A stretch of DNA of 64,000 nt. Source: Micromonospora echinaurantiaca (GTDB lineage Bacteria; Actinomycetota; Actinomycetes; Mycobacteriales; Micromonosporaceae). Shown here one piece after another: positions 1 to 8,374 of the stretch. The position numbers and the translations under genes are program-made. Every line of letters begins with the position of its first letter. The first letter of the stretch is position 1. Location: positions 2,554,501-2,618,500 of the forward strand of contig NZ_LT607750.1 of the NCBI RefSeq assembly GCF_900090235.1, read 5' to 3'. The notes beneath the pieces are model-generated. The model worked only from the letters and a program-made list of their open reading frames with translations. It did no database searches and had not been told where the DNA came from.

Positions 1-672
1 GAGGTGCAGCCGATGAAGATGGCCGCCGCCGAGGGCCTCTACACCACCGAGAGCCCCGCCTCCTTCTCCGTGCTCACCGTGGGCAGCCTCGACGGCAGCC
101 GGGAACTGTTCGCCATCAAGATCCCGTACCTGCTGTCCTGGCTCGGCACCGGCGACCCGAACGGCACCGTGCACGGCATCAACGACCTGCAGGCCCAGTA
201 CGCCGCCCAGTACGGCGCCGGCAGCTACACCCCGATCATCCCCGTCACCTACTGGAGCTTCCGCTTCATGATCGCCTTCGGCCTGGCCGCCGCCGCGATC
301 GCGCTGCTGGTGCTCTGGAGCCAGCGCAAGGGCCGCACCCCGAACAGCAAGTGGCTGCTGCGCGCCGGCCTGGCCATGCCGCTGCTGCCCCTGGTCGCCA
401 ACTCGTTCGGCTGGATCTTCACGGAGATGGGCCGCCAGCCGTGGATCGTCTTCGGCGAGATGCTCACCCGCGACGGCGTCTCCCGCAGCGTCTCGCTGAC
501 CGAGGTGCTCACCTCGTTCACCGCGTTCACCCTGATCTACGCCACCCTCGCGGTGATCGAGGTCAAGCTGCTGCTGCGCTACGCCAAGGCCGGCGTACCG
601 GACCTCACCCCGGCACCCGAGATCGACGACAGCCACGACGACGCCGAGCGTCCGCTCGCCTTCGCCTACTGA
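1..672 (+). CDS. cydA: cytochrome bd oxidase subunit I, C-terminal part
   Basis: This is the 3' part of cydA, cut by the window edge; the reading frame is open from base 1, so the first in-frame GTG at position 4 is not the true start. The 223 visible residues begin with the QPMKMAAAEG segment typical of CydA and include GRQPW near fragment residues 143-147, which belongs to a conserved quinol oxidase region. Several membrane helices are evident. CydA carries haems b558, b595 and d and forms with CydB the membrane quinol:oxygen oxidoreductase used at low oxygen. cydB follows after 15 bases, so the two form an operon. About 220 of roughly 470-520 residues are present. Confidence 0.96.
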   Translation, partial: EVQPMKMAAAEGLYTTESPASFSVLTVGSLDGSRELFAIKIPYLLSWLGTGDPNGTVHGINDLQAQYAAQYGAGSYTPIIPVTYWSFRFMIAFGLAAAAIALLVLWSQRKGRTPNSKWLLRAGLAMPLLPLVANSFGWIFTEMGRQPWIVFGEMLTRDGVSRSVSLTEVLTSFTAFTLIYATLAVIEVKLLLRYAKAGVPDLTPAPEIDDSHDDAERPLAFAY

Positions 673-687
673 CCACCGGAGACCACC

Positions 688-1686
688 GTGGAACTCACGA
701 CCATCTGGTTCCTGCTCGTCGCCGTCCTGTTCACCGGCTACTTCATCCTGGAGGGCTTTGACTTCGGCGTCGGCATGCTGCTGCCTGTGCTCGGCCGCGA
801 CGACCGGGAACGCCGCGTGCTGATCAACACCATCGGGCCGGTGTGGGACGGCAACGAGGTGTGGCTGATCACCGCCGGCGGCGCCATGTTCGCCGCCTTC
901 CCCGAGTGGTACGCCACCCTCTTCTCCGGCTTCTACCTGCCGCTGCTGCTGATCCTGCTGGCGCTGATCGCCCGCGGCGTCGCCTTCGAGTACCGGCACA
1001 AGCGCCCCGAGCCGTCCTGGAAGCGGCGCTGGGACGCGGCGATCTTCTTCGGCTCGCTGGTGCCGGCGGTGCTGTGGGGGGTGGCCTTCGCCAACATCCT
1101 GCGCGGCGTGCCGCTGGACGCCGACCACGAGTACGTCGGCGGCCTGCTCGACCTGCTCAACCCGTACGCCCTGCTCGGCGGCGCGACCACCGCGGCGCTG
1201 TTCCTCACCCACGGCGCGGTGTTCATCGCGCTGAAGACCGTCGGCGAGGTGCGCGAGCGGGCCGGCGCCCTCGCGGTGCGCCTGGGCGTCGGCGCCGCGC
1301 TGCTGGCGGTGGCGTTCCTGACCTGGACGCTGAGCATCCGCTCCAGCGCGGCCGCCGTCGTGCTCGCCGTCGCCGCGGCACTCGCCCTGCTCGGTGGTCT
1401 CGCCGCCGCCCGGGTACGCCGGGAGGGCTGGGCGTTCACCGGCACCGCGGTGGCCATCGGCCTGGCGGTGGCGACCCTGTTCGCGGCGCTGTTCCCGAAC
1501 GTGCTGCCGTCCACCCTGGACGCGGCCGGGACGCTGACCGCCAGCAACGCCGCCTCCACCCCCTACACCCTGAAGATCATGACCTGGGTGGCGGTGGTGT
1601 TCACCCCGATCGTGCTGGCCTACCAGGGCTGGACGTACTGGGTGTTCCGCAAGCGGATCGGCGTCGCCCACATCCCGCAGCACTGA
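688..1686 (+). CDS. cydB: cytochrome bd oxidase subunit II
   Basis: This 332-residue polytopic membrane protein is the second subunit of the cytochrome bd quinol oxidase. The N-terminus (WFLLVAVLFTGYFILEGFDFGVG) carries the acidic E/D-rich first helix typical of CydB, and GPVWDGNEVWL follows near residue 50. Length matches the family. The GTG start at 688 has a GGAG ribosome site at 678-681 and lies 15 bases after cydA. A strong hairpin at 1699-1734 ends the operon. The cydDC assembly transporter is not directly downstream; the next gene is an unrelated flavoenzyme with its own promoter. Confidence 0.96.
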   Translation: MELTTIWFLLVAVLFTGYFILEGFDFGVGMLLPVLGRDDRERRVLINTIGPVWDGNEVWLITAGGAMFAAFPEWYATLFSGFYLPLLLILLALIARGVAFEYRHKRPEPSWKRRWDAAIFFGSLVPAVLWGVAFANILRGVPLDADHEYVGGLLDLLNPYALLGGATTAALFLTHGAVFIALKTVGEVRERAGALAVRLGVGAALLAVAFLTWTLSIRSSAAAVVLAVAAALALLGGLAAARVRREGWAFTGTAVAIGLAVATLFAALFPNVLPSTLDAAGTLTASNAASTPYTLKIMTWVAVVFTPIVLAYQGWTYWVFRKRIGVAHIPQH

Positions 1687-1698
1687 CACCCTCCCGGC

Positions 1699-1734
1699 CG
1701 GCCGGTCCGCCCACTCCCCGGGGCGGGCCGGCCG
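1699..1734 (+). terminator. hairpin terminator after cydAB
   Basis: A 14-bp stem (1699-1712 with 1721-1734, one G-U pair) and an 8-nt loop lie 13 bases after the cydB stop. There is no U-run, as is usual for GC-rich actinobacteria. The next gene has its own promoter at 1744, so termination here is sensible. Confidence 0.65.
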
Positions 1735-1743
1735 ACGCGCGCC

Positions 1744-1758
1744 TAGGGTGAATCGGTG
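1744..1758 (+). promoter_or_regulatory. leaderless promoter -10 box
   Basis: TAGGGT at 1744-1749 is followed by 6 nt and the GTG start at 1756, with no ribosome site in between. The same spacing recurs before several other genes in this window, supporting a leaderless transcript that starts at the GTG. Confidence 0.5.
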
Positions 1759-2793
1759 ACCGGTGAACCCTGGCGCGACCTGTTCGGCAGCACGACGCCG
1801 CTGGTCGGCGCCCCGATGGCCGGTGGCGCCACCACTGTCGCGCTGGTGCGGGCGGTCACCGCGGCCGGCGGTTTCGGGTTCCTCGCCGCCGGCTACCGCA
1901 CCGCCGAGGCGGTCGCCGCCGACCTGGCCGACCTGCGCGCCACCGGCACGCCGTGCGGGGTGAACCTGTTCGTGCCCGGCCCCCGCGAGATCGACGAGGC
2001 CGCCTTCCACGCCTACGCCCACCGGATCGCCGCCGAGGGCGAGCCGTACGGCCTCGACCTGGCCGCCGCGACGCCGGTGCACGACGACGACCACTGGGCC
2101 GACAAGATCGACCTGCTGCTCGCCGACCCGGTGCCGGTGGTCAGCTTCACCTTCGGGCTGCCCGACCCGGCGGCGGTGGCCGCGCTGCGCCGCGCCGGCA
2201 CCCGGGTGCTGGTCACGGTGACCTCGGCCGACGAGGCGCGCGCCGCCGCCGACCTGGGCGTCGACGGTCTCGTCGCCCAGGGCACCGAGGCCGGCGGGCA
2301 CAGCGGCACCCACACACCGCGCCGGCCCGCCCCGCCGGTCTCCACCGGCCCGCTGGTACGCGCCGCGGCCGCGGCGACCGACCTGCCCGTGCTGGCCACC
2401 GGCGGCGTGGCCGGCCCCGACGACGTACGCGACCTGCTCGCCGCCGGCGCGGCCGCGGTGGCGGTCGGCACCCTGCTGCTGCGCACCGACGAGAGCGGCG
2501 CCAGCCGCACCCACCGCGACGCGCTGGCCGACCCGGCCCGAACCGGCACCGTCCTCACCCGGGCGTTCACCGGGCGGCCGGCGCGCGGGCTGCGCAACGC
2601 CTTCATCGACCGGTACGAGCCGCACGCGCCGCTCGGCTACCCGGAGCTGCACCACCTGACCCGGGGCATGCGGGCGGCGGCCGCCGGCGCCGGGCACCCG
2701 GAGCGGGTGCACCTGTGGGCCGGCACCGGCTACCGGAACGCCACCACCGGCCCGGCCGCCGCCGTGGTCGAACGGCTGACCGCGACCCTCTGA
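1756..2793 (+). CDS. nitronate monooxygenase family flavoprotein
   Basis: This 345-residue protein is an FMN-dependent TIM-barrel enzyme of the nitronate monooxygenase (2-nitropropane dioxygenase) family, which oxidises alkyl nitronates; related members are enoyl-ACP reductase-like. Visible features are the N-terminal PLVGAPMAGG segment (about residues 15-24), AGGHSG near 179-184 containing the usual catalytic-region histidine, GGVAG near 215 and the phosphate-binding GTLLLRT near 239. The GTG start is set by the -10 box TAGGGT 6 nt upstream. It is probably monocistronic and convergent with the MarR gene ending at 2891. The physiological substrate cannot be read from the sequence. Confidence 0.88.
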   Translation: MTGEPWRDLFGSTTPLVGAPMAGGATTVALVRAVTAAGGFGFLAAGYRTAEAVAADLADLRATGTPCGVNLFVPGPREIDEAAFHAYAHRIAAEGEPYGLDLAAATPVHDDDHWADKIDLLLADPVPVVSFTFGLPDPAAVAALRRAGTRVLVTVTSADEARAAADLGVDGLVAQGTEAGGHSGTHTPRRPAPPVSTGPLVRAAAAATDLPVLATGGVAGPDDVRDLLAAGAAAVAVGTLLLRTDESGASRTHRDALADPARTGTVLTRAFTGRPARGLRNAFIDRYEPHAPLGYPELHHLTRGMRAAAAGAGHPERVHLWAGTGYRNATTGPAAAVVERLTATL

Positions 2794-2890
2794 CCACGCC
2801 GGGCCCCGGGGTGGGCCGACCCCGGCCGTCCTGCGGGCCAGCGCGCCGCTGCCGGCGGCGTCCCGGCGTCGCAGCGGTGACCGGCCGGGG

Positions 2891-3349
2891 TCACGCCGCC
2901 GCCGGCGCGCCGTTGCCGGTGGCCGCCAGCTCGGCGTCGGCCCGCTGCTTGAGCAGGATGAGCACGCGTCCGGCCACGGCCAGGTCCGCGGCTGGGATGT
3001 CCGCGTACAGCCGGGCGGCGATGCCGACGACCACGTCCGCGACGCGGCGCTGCACCTGCCGGCCGGCGTCGGTGAGCGCCAGCCCGGACCCGCCGTCGGG
3101 CAGTGCGCGCAGCAGCCCGCCGGCGACGAGTTCGTCCACCGCGGCCAGCACCACCGAGCGGTCGACCTTCAACGCGTCGGTCAACCGCTCGACGAGGTCC
3201 GCCCGGACGACGGCCCCGCCCTCGGTGGCGGCGGCGTTCAGGGCGAGGGACTGGTGGAAGGTGATGCCGAACCCGACCAGCTCGCGTTCGAGCACGGCAC
3301 GGGTCGCGTAGTGGGCCTGGCCGATGATCTGGCCGTTCAGCGCGGTCAT
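2891..3349 (-). CDS. MarR-like transcriptional regulator
   Basis: This 152-residue protein looks like a winged-helix regulator of the MarR type: helical N-terminus, a wing-helix region around residues 50-90 (DALKVDRSVVLAAVDELVAGGLLR) and a C-terminal helix for dimerisation. It lacks the classical DxRxxR wing motif, so it is a divergent member. It is transcribed away from a second MarR gene at 3443, and a 28-bp imperfect palindrome lies between them at 3366-3393, only 17 bases upstream of this start. Autoregulation by one or both MarR proteins is the natural inference. The ATG start is followed by TALNGQII; the ligand is unknown. Confidence 0.8.
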   Translation of the reverse strand: MTALNGQIIGQAHYATRAVLERELVGFGITFHQSLALNAAATEGGAVVRADLVERLTDALKVDRSVVLAAVDELVAGGLLRALPDGGSGLALTDAGRQVQRRVADVVVGIAARLYADIPAADLAVAGRVLILLKQRADAELAATGNGAPAAA

Positions 3350-3365
3350 GACGATCCTCCTGATG

Positions 3366-3393
3366 TTGGCTCAACCAACGTTGGTTTCGCCAA
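3366..3393. promoter_or_regulatory. palindromic MarR-type operator
   Basis: A perfect 14-bp palindrome AACCAACGTTGGTT (3373-3386) sits inside a larger symmetric frame with TTGGC at 3366-3370 and GCCAA at 3389-3393, all centred on the same point. It lies in the 93-bp gap between two divergent MarR genes, where an autoregulatory operator is expected. Size and symmetry fit a MarR dimer site. Confidence 0.72.
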
Positions 3394-3442
3394 CGATAGC
3401 CGAATTCGTGGGCCACGCCAACAACCGGGTTAGGCTCTGCCC

Positions 3443-3901
3443 ATGGACCCCATCGGCGAGTCGGAGACGCCCACCCGGCTGCGTACCACCCCGAGCTGGC
3501 TGCTGACCCAGACCGCCGCACACGCCGGCCGGCTGGTCAGCGAGGGCTTCGGCGGCATCGGCGCACGCGGCTACCACTACCGGATCCTCGCCGCCCTCGA
3601 CGAGTTCGGCCCGGCCAGCCAGGCCGACCTGGGCCGGCGCGGCGGCATCGACCGCAGCGACGTCGTCGCCACCATCAACGAACTCGCCGCCTCCGACCTC
3701 GTCGTGCGCGCGCCCGACCCCGCCGACCGGCGCCGCAACGTCATCACCATCACCCCGGCCGGGCAGCGGGAGCTGCACCGGATGGGGGAGACCCTCGCCG
3801 CCGTCCAGGACACCCTGCTGGCCCCGCTCACCGCCACCGAACGCGGCCAGCTCACCCGGCTGCTCGGCAAGCTGCTCAGCCACCACCGGCAGCGCCCCTG
3901 A
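3443..3901 (+). CDS. MarR family transcriptional regulator
   Basis: This 152-residue protein has the standard MarR layout: helix 1 to about residue 45, winged helix-turn-helix at about 50-105 (SQADLGRRGGIDRSDVVATINELAASDLV) and the wing signature DPADRRRNVITITPAG, matching the family DxxDRR pattern. A -10-like TAGGCT at 3431-3436 lies 6 nt before the ATG, so the transcript is probably leaderless. It is divergent from another MarR-like gene and both share the palindrome at 3366-3393. MarR proteins usually repress themselves and a neighbour until a small phenolic or oxidant ligand binds; the ligand here is unknown. Confidence 0.9.
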   Translation: MDPIGESETPTRLRTTPSWLLTQTAAHAGRLVSEGFGGIGARGYHYRILAALDEFGPASQADLGRRGGIDRSDVVATINELAASDLVVRAPDPADRRRNVITITPAGQRELHRMGETLAAVQDTLLAPLTATERGQLTRLLGKLLSHHRQRP

Positions 3902-3961
3902 CCCGCGACCCGGCGGCAGGTGGGCGGCGCCACGGCCACCCGCCCCGCCGCCGTTGTCGCC

Positions 3962-4654
3962 TCAGTGCGCCTCGCGCAGCTCCGCCAGCCGGGCCTCGAT
4001 CTCGGCCAGCTCGGCGCGCAGCTTCTCGGCCTGCTGCTCGGCCTCGGCCCGCTCGGCGGCCAGGATCTGCTCCACCGCCTCGTGCACCCCCGGCACGTCC
4101 ACCAGCGCCACCATCCGCAGCGCCTCCGCCGGCTTCACCACATACGGCTTCGCGAGGGCCTTGCTGCCCTGCTGCGCCGCCACCGTCCACTCGCCGTCGG
4201 CGTACGCCAGGGTCACCGTCAACCCGGCCGGGCCCTTCGGCTTCGCCGCCTTACCCGCCCGGCGCGCCGGCTTGGCCGCCTCCACCGTCTGCACGCTCGA
4301 CTCCTCCCGCCGCGCCGGTCTCGGCGCCGGCACCCGGTCCAACACGAACTCCGGCTCCGCCCGCGCGGCCGGCGGCTCCGGCTCGGGCTGCGGCTCCGCC
4401 GCCGCCTTGCGCCCGGCGCCGCGCGGCGCCACCGCCACGTCCGCCGGGGAGAACGGCAACTCGTCGCGGCCGAACCGCACCACCACGAACTCCTCCGAGG
4501 CCGCCGGGTCGGTCAGCTCCACCACCTGACCGACCTGCCCGGCGATCTGCCCCGCCGCGGCGGTGAACACCACCTTCGGCTTACGGCCGGCCGCCAGCGC
4601 CTCCCGGAAGCTGCGCACATCGTCGTCGGACAACCCCTGGCCAGCGGCACCCAT
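3962..4654 (-). CDS. hypothetical protein with C-terminal coiled coil
   Basis: I do not recognise this 230-residue protein. The N-terminal ~85 residues (after MGAAGQGLSDDDV) look like a compact alpha/beta domain with a KVVFTAAAGQ segment; a Pro/Ala/Glu-rich linker follows (about 85-125), then a small basic part, a second globular stretch (about 140-175) and a Glu/Ala/Leu heptad-like coiled coil at about 180-230. The ATG at 4654 is chosen over an upstream start at 4732 because GGAAGAGG lies just before it and the upstream start would run into the bcp stop. It follows bcp and a patatin gene on the same strand and may be cotranscribed with them. Confidence 0.72.
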   Translation of the reverse strand: MGAAGQGLSDDDVRSFREALAAGRKPKVVFTAAAGQIAGQVGQVVELTDPAASEEFVVVRFGRDELPFSPADVAVAPRGAGRKAAAEPQPEPEPPAARAEPEFVLDRVPAPRPARREESSVQTVEAAKPARRAGKAAKPKGPAGLTVTLAYADGEWTVAAQQGSKALAKPYVVKPAEALRMVALVDVPGVHEAVEQILAAERAEAEQQAEKLRAELAEIEARLAELREAH

Positions 4655-4728
4655 CAGCAACCTCTTCCGTACACCTGTTTGATGCCTGCCTTGATACCAG
4701 CCGGCTGCGACAGCGCCACGGCGGGGGA

Positions 4729-5184
4729 TCACCCACCCAGCGCCCGCAACGCCCGGTCCGCGTGCCCGGTCATGCTCAGCTCACTGTGGACCACCTCGAT
4801 CAGCCGGCGGTCGGTGCCGATCACGAACGTCACCCGCCGGGTGCTCAACGGGCCCAGCGGCAGCCGCCGCCGCACCCCGAACCGCTCGGCCACCGCACCG
4901 TCGGGATCCGACAGCAGCGGATAGTCGAACCCGTGCAGCCGGGCGAACTCCGCCTGCTTCGCCACCGGGTCGCGGCTGATCCCCACCCGCTGCGCGCCGA
5001 GCGCCGCGAACTCCGCCGCCAGGTCCCGGAAGTGGCAACTCTCGGCGGTGCAGCCGCGGGTCATCGCCGCCGGGTAGAAGAACAACACCACCGGACCCGC
5101 CACCAGCAGCTCCGACAACCGCCGCTGCGTGCCCGTCTGGTCGGGCAGCGCGAAGTCCTCCACCACGTCCCCGACACCCAGCAC
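4729..5184 (-). CDS. bcp: thioredoxin-dependent peroxiredoxin, BCP/PrxQ type
   Basis: This 151-residue cytoplasmic enzyme reduces hydrogen peroxide and organic hydroperoxides with thioredoxin. It shows the thioredoxin-fold peroxiredoxin core: VGDVVEDFALPDQTG near the N-terminus, then FFYPAAMTRGCTAESC, with peroxidatic Cys45 and resolving Cys50 five residues apart, the arrangement of PrxQ/BCP. ISRDP near residue 80 and DPDGAVAERFGV near 100 are also typical. The usual T-P-G-C context is replaced by T-R-G-C, a minor deviation. Its length is normal. Genes upstream (patatin) and downstream (hypothetical) lie on the same strand. Confidence 0.92.
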   Translation of the reverse strand: MLGVGDVVEDFALPDQTGTQRRLSELLVAGPVVLFFYPAAMTRGCTAESCHFRDLAAEFAALGAQRVGISRDPVAKQAEFARLHGFDYPLLSDPDGAVAERFGVRRRLPLGPLSTRRVTFVIGTDRRLIEVVHSELSMTGHADRALRALGG

Positions 5185-5226
5185 CGCGCACCTCCACCCT
5201 CGACACCGACGCGGCGAGCGTAGAGG

Positions 5227-6060
5227 TCAACCCCACACCGCGGCCACCTCGTCGCGCACCGCCGCCGCCTGCGCCCGACCGGCGCGGGCCGCCGCCGCCC
5301 GCCGCGCCGGGTCCAGCACGTTGCGCCCGATGGCCGCCCGCGCCGCCGCGTCCGGCGCCACCACCGCCACCTGAGCCCCCGCCGCCCGCAACGCCGCCAC
5401 CTGCGCCGACAACCGGGGCATCGGCCCGAACGCCGCCGCCGTCGGCGCCAGCACCACCACCCGCTCCGCGCCCCGGGCCAGGTCCGCGTTCACCGCCGAG
5501 CGCATCCCGCCGTCGATGAACCGCCGGTCACCGATGGTCACCGGCGGCCACACCCCGGGCACGGCGCAGCTGGCCCCCACCGCGTCCACCAGCGACACCC
5601 CGCTGTCGGCGTCGAACACCACGAACTCACCCGACGCCGCGTCCACCGCGGTCACCAGCAACCGCCGGGCCGGCCAGTCCCGCCGCGGCAGCCGCGCCTC
5701 GATCACCGCCCGCCGCGACGCCTCCGACGGCGTACGCGCGGCCACCGCCATCGCCCCGATCCGGGCCCGCGACCGCACCGCGTCCCGGGTCCGCCCACCG
5801 GCCCACACCAGCCGCGCCACCGCCGCGAACCCGAACCGCGCCGCCACCTCACCGCCCGGCGGCGCCAACTGCGCCTCGTACAACTGCTCGACCGGGCGGC
5901 CCGAGCACACCTGCGCACCCACCACCGAACCCGCCGACGTGCCCACCACCAGGTCCGCCTCGGCCAGCGCGACATCCCGCTCGGCCAGCCCGGCGACGAT
6001 CCCCAGCTCCCAGGCCACCCCGGTCACTCCGCCGCCGCCCAGCACCAACGCCCGCGTCAT
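5227..6060 (-). CDS. patatin-like phospholipase
   Basis: This 277-residue protein is a patatin-family serine lipid acyl hydrolase. It has the oxyanion loop GGGGVTG (residues 8-14), the nucleophile elbow GTSAG with Ser42, and the second member of the catalytic dyad in DGG (Asp183). The ASCAVPG segment near 163-169 is typical of the family. No signal peptide is seen, so it is probably cytoplasmic or membrane-associated. The ATG at 6060 is preceded by GGAGGGGAACGTCAC, a good ribosome site; longer in-frame extension upstream has no family resemblance. It starts divergently from the SDR gene at 6137. Confidence 0.9.
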   Translation of the reverse strand: MTRALVLGGGGVTGVAWELGIVAGLAERDVALAEADLVVGTSAGSVVGAQVCSGRPVEQLYEAQLAPPGGEVAARFGFAAVARLVWAGGRTRDAVRSRARIGAMAVAARTPSEASRRAVIEARLPRRDWPARRLLVTAVDAASGEFVVFDADSGVSLVDAVGASCAVPGVWPPVTIGDRRFIDGGMRSAVNADLARGAERVVVLAPTAAAFGPMPRLSAQVAALRAAGAQVAVVAPDAAARAAIGRNVLDPARRAAAARAGRAQAAAVRDEVAAVWG

Positions 6061-6136
6061 GTGACGTTCCCCTCCCCGCCGGCCCGTGCCGGTCACGGTA
6101 GCGTCGGCGCAGCGGCAACGGCAGGGGAGAGGTGCG

Positions 6137-6865
6137 TTGAATCCGGTCACCGTCATCACCGGCGGCAGCCGCGGCATCGGCGCCGCGACCGCCCGCCGGC
6201 TCGCCCGCGCCGGGCAGCACATCGCGCTGTCCTACCGCCGCGACCGCGACGCCGCGGCCGCCGTCCTGGCCGACCTGCACGCCACCGGCGTACGGGCCGT
6301 CGCGGTGCCCGCCGACACCCGCGACCCCGACCAGGTCGCCGCCCTCTTCGACGCCGCCGCCGAACTCGGCGACCTGACCGGCCTGGTCAACAACGCCGGC
6401 GTCACCAGCCCGATCGGGCCGTTCACCGACCTCGACCCGGCCGACCTGCGCGAGGTCGTCGACGTCAACCTCATCGGCTACGTCCTCTGCGCTCAGCAGG
6501 CCGCCCGCCGGATGGGCGGTGGCGCCGCCATCGTCAATATCTCCTCCGCGGCGGCCACCCTCGGCAGCCCCGGCGAGTACGTCCACTACGCCGCCGTGAA
6601 GGCCGCCACCGACACCCTCACCACCGGCCTGGCCAAGGAACTCGCCCCCCGCGGCATCCGGGTCAACGGCGTCGCACCCGGCATCATCCGCACCGACATC
6701 CACGCCCTCTCCGGCATGCCCGACCGCCCCGACCGGGCCGCCGGGCGGATCCCCCTCGGCCGCGCCGGCGAACCCGACGAGGTCGCCGCCGCGGTCGCCT
6801 GGCTGCTCAGCCCGGACGCCTCCTACACCACCGGCGCGGTCCTGCGCGTCGCCGGTGGCCTCTGA
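6137..6865 (+). CDS. short-chain dehydrogenase/reductase
   Basis: This 242-residue classical SDR carries the NAD(P)-binding TGGSRGIG (8-15), NNAG (85-88), a serine-rich NISS at about 134-137 and the catalytic YAAVK with Tyr151 and Lys155. The end resembles FabG-like oxidoreductases (VAWLLSPDASYTTGAVLRVAGG). The TTG start at 6137 is chosen because GGGGAGAGG lies at 6124-6132; an upstream in-frame start at 6086 would extend into unconserved sequence. A TAGCGT -10 candidate is at 6099-6104. The methyltransferase gene begins 13 bases downstream. The substrate is unknown. Confidence 0.9.
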   Translation: MNPVTVITGGSRGIGAATARRLARAGQHIALSYRRDRDAAAAVLADLHATGVRAVAVPADTRDPDQVAALFDAAAELGDLTGLVNNAGVTSPIGPFTDLDPADLREVVDVNLIGYVLCAQQAARRMGGGAAIVNISSAAATLGSPGEYVHYAAVKAATDTLTTGLAKELAPRGIRVNGVAPGIIRTDIHALSGMPDRPDRAAGRIPLGRAGEPDEVAAAVAWLLSPDASYTTGAVLRVAGGL

Positions 6866-6878
6866 CATCATCGGGGCC

Positions 6879-7613
6879 ATGACCGGAGTCTTCGGAGACG
6901 TCGCCGACCTGTACGACGACGCCCGCCCCGGATATCCCACCACCATCGCCGACACCATCCGCGCCTACCACGGCGGCACCCCGATCCACGTGGTCGAGAT
7001 CGGCGCCGGCACCGGCAAGGCCACCGACGTGCTGCTGCGCCTCGACGCCCCGCTCACCTGCCTCGAACCCGACCCGCGGATGGCCGCCGTGCTGGCCGCC
7101 CGACACCCGCGGGTCACCGTGGTCGGCCAGACCTTCGAACAGTGGCAGCCACCCGCCGGCGGCGTACCGGTGATCGCCTGCGCCCTGGCCTGGCACTGGC
7201 TCGACCCGGCCACTCGCAACCAGCGCGCCCACGCCGCCCTCACCCCCGGCGGCACCCTCGCCGTCTTCGGCCACAAGTACGGCTACGCCGACCCGGACCA
7301 GGGCGCCGCCGTCGACGCCGAGCTGCGCGCCATCGACCCCACCGTCCAGGAACGACCCGCCGGCTGGTTCGAACACGACATCACCGCCAGCGGCGTGTTC
7401 ACCGACGTGCGGGCCGACACCGCGCACCGCGACGTTCCGCTGGACACCGACGGCTACCTGCGCCTGCTGCAGACCTTCGGTCCGTACCGGCAACACCCGC
7501 CCGACCAGCAGACCCGCGCGCTGACCGCGCTGCGGTCCGTGGTGGACGGCTTCGGCGGCACCGTCACCCTGCGCCTGCGCACCACGCTGGTCCTCGCCCG
7601 CCGCCCGCACTGA
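6879..7613 (+). CDS. class I SAM-dependent methyltransferase
   Basis: This 244-residue protein has a Rossmann-like methyltransferase fold: the SAM-binding EIGAGTGKAT at residues 40-49, the acidic LEPDP after strand 2, and the ALAWHWLDP segment near 105-113 at the end of strand 4. The early YDDARPGYP is typical of a large group of actinobacterial methyltransferases that act on small molecules. The ATG at 6879 comes 13 bases after the SDR stop, with a CATCAT box at 6866-6871 that could give it its own leaderless transcript. The acceptor substrate cannot be inferred. Confidence 0.88.
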   Translation: MTGVFGDVADLYDDARPGYPTTIADTIRAYHGGTPIHVVEIGAGTGKATDVLLRLDAPLTCLEPDPRMAAVLAARHPRVTVVGQTFEQWQPPAGGVPVIACALAWHWLDPATRNQRAHAALTPGGTLAVFGHKYGYADPDQGAAVDAELRAIDPTVQERPAGWFEHDITASGVFTDVRADTAHRDVPLDTDGYLRLLQTFGPYRQHPPDQQTRALTALRSVVDGFGGTVTLRLRTTLVLARRPH

Positions 7614-7711
7614 GCCCGCCGACCCGCCCGCCCACCGCCGGCGAGCCGGCGACCGGCGGCGGCAGACCGCCCGTGCCCGCCGACCCGGCGCCGATCGGTG
7701 ACAATCGCGGC

Positions 7712-8290
7712 ATGCCCCTGCTCGTCCCGCCGCTGCTGATGCCCGGCACGATGGCACGACTGCCGCAACCCGAGATCGACGCCGACGGCGTCCGACTGCG
7801 ACCCTGGTGCCCCGCCGACCGGGCCGCCGTGGTCGCCGGCTACGCCGACCCGGCGATCCGACGCTGGCACTGCCGGTCGATGACCGACGACGAGGCCCGC
7901 GCCTGGATCGACGGCTGGCCGCAACGGTGGCGGCAGGAGACCGGCGCCGGCTGGGCAGTCGCCGACGACACCGGGGTGCTCGGCCAGATCAGCCTGCGCC
8001 GGCTCGACCTCGCCGAAGGGCTGGCCGAGGTGTCGTACTGGGTGCTGCCGGCCGCCCGGGGCCGGGGCGTCGCACCGCGCGCGCTGGCCGCGCTGACCGG
8101 CTGGGCGTTCACCGGGCTCGGGCTGCACCGGGCGGAGCTGTCCCACTCCACCGCCAACCCGGCGTCCTGCCGGGTGGCGCTACGCGCCGGCTTCCCCGCC
8201 GAGGGCACCAAACGCGGCGAGGGCCGGCACGCCGACGGCTGGCACGACATGCACCTGCACGCCCGCCTACGCGGCGACCCGCCACGATAA
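7712..8290 (+). CDS. GNAT family N-acetyltransferase (RimJ/RimL type)
   Basis: This 192-residue protein is a GNAT acetyltransferase of the RimJ/RimL-like group. DGVRLRPWCPADRAAVV at about 25-41 opens the fold, ISLRRLDLAEGLAEVSYWVLP forms the central strands, and the acetyl-CoA-binding loop is AARGRGVAPRAL near 114-125. LHRAELSHSTANPASCRVALRAGF is the usual helix and strand after motif A. The ATG at 7712 follows a GACAAT box (7700-7705) by 6 nt, fitting a leaderless transcript. The target amine is unknown. Confidence 0.88.
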   Translation: MPLLVPPLLMPGTMARLPQPEIDADGVRLRPWCPADRAAVVAGYADPAIRRWHCRSMTDDEARAWIDGWPQRWRQETGAGWAVADDTGVLGQISLRRLDLAEGLAEVSYWVLPAARGRGVAPRALAALTGWAFTGLGLHRAELSHSTANPASCRVALRAGFPAEGTKRGEGRHADGWHDMHLHARLRGDPPR

Positions 8291-8374
8291 GGAAGGTTTA
8301 CAGTTCGGGTGCCGCCCGGGTAGCGTCCAGATCGATCGACAAACACCGATCACGACGAGCGCCTGGAGGTCTCC

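Noticed and set aside
8291..8374. DasR or glycosidase-type operator upstream of the hexosaminidase
   Set aside because: TAAGGAAGGTTTAC is suggestive of a palindrome, but it is not symmetric and no DasR-like site is recognisable.
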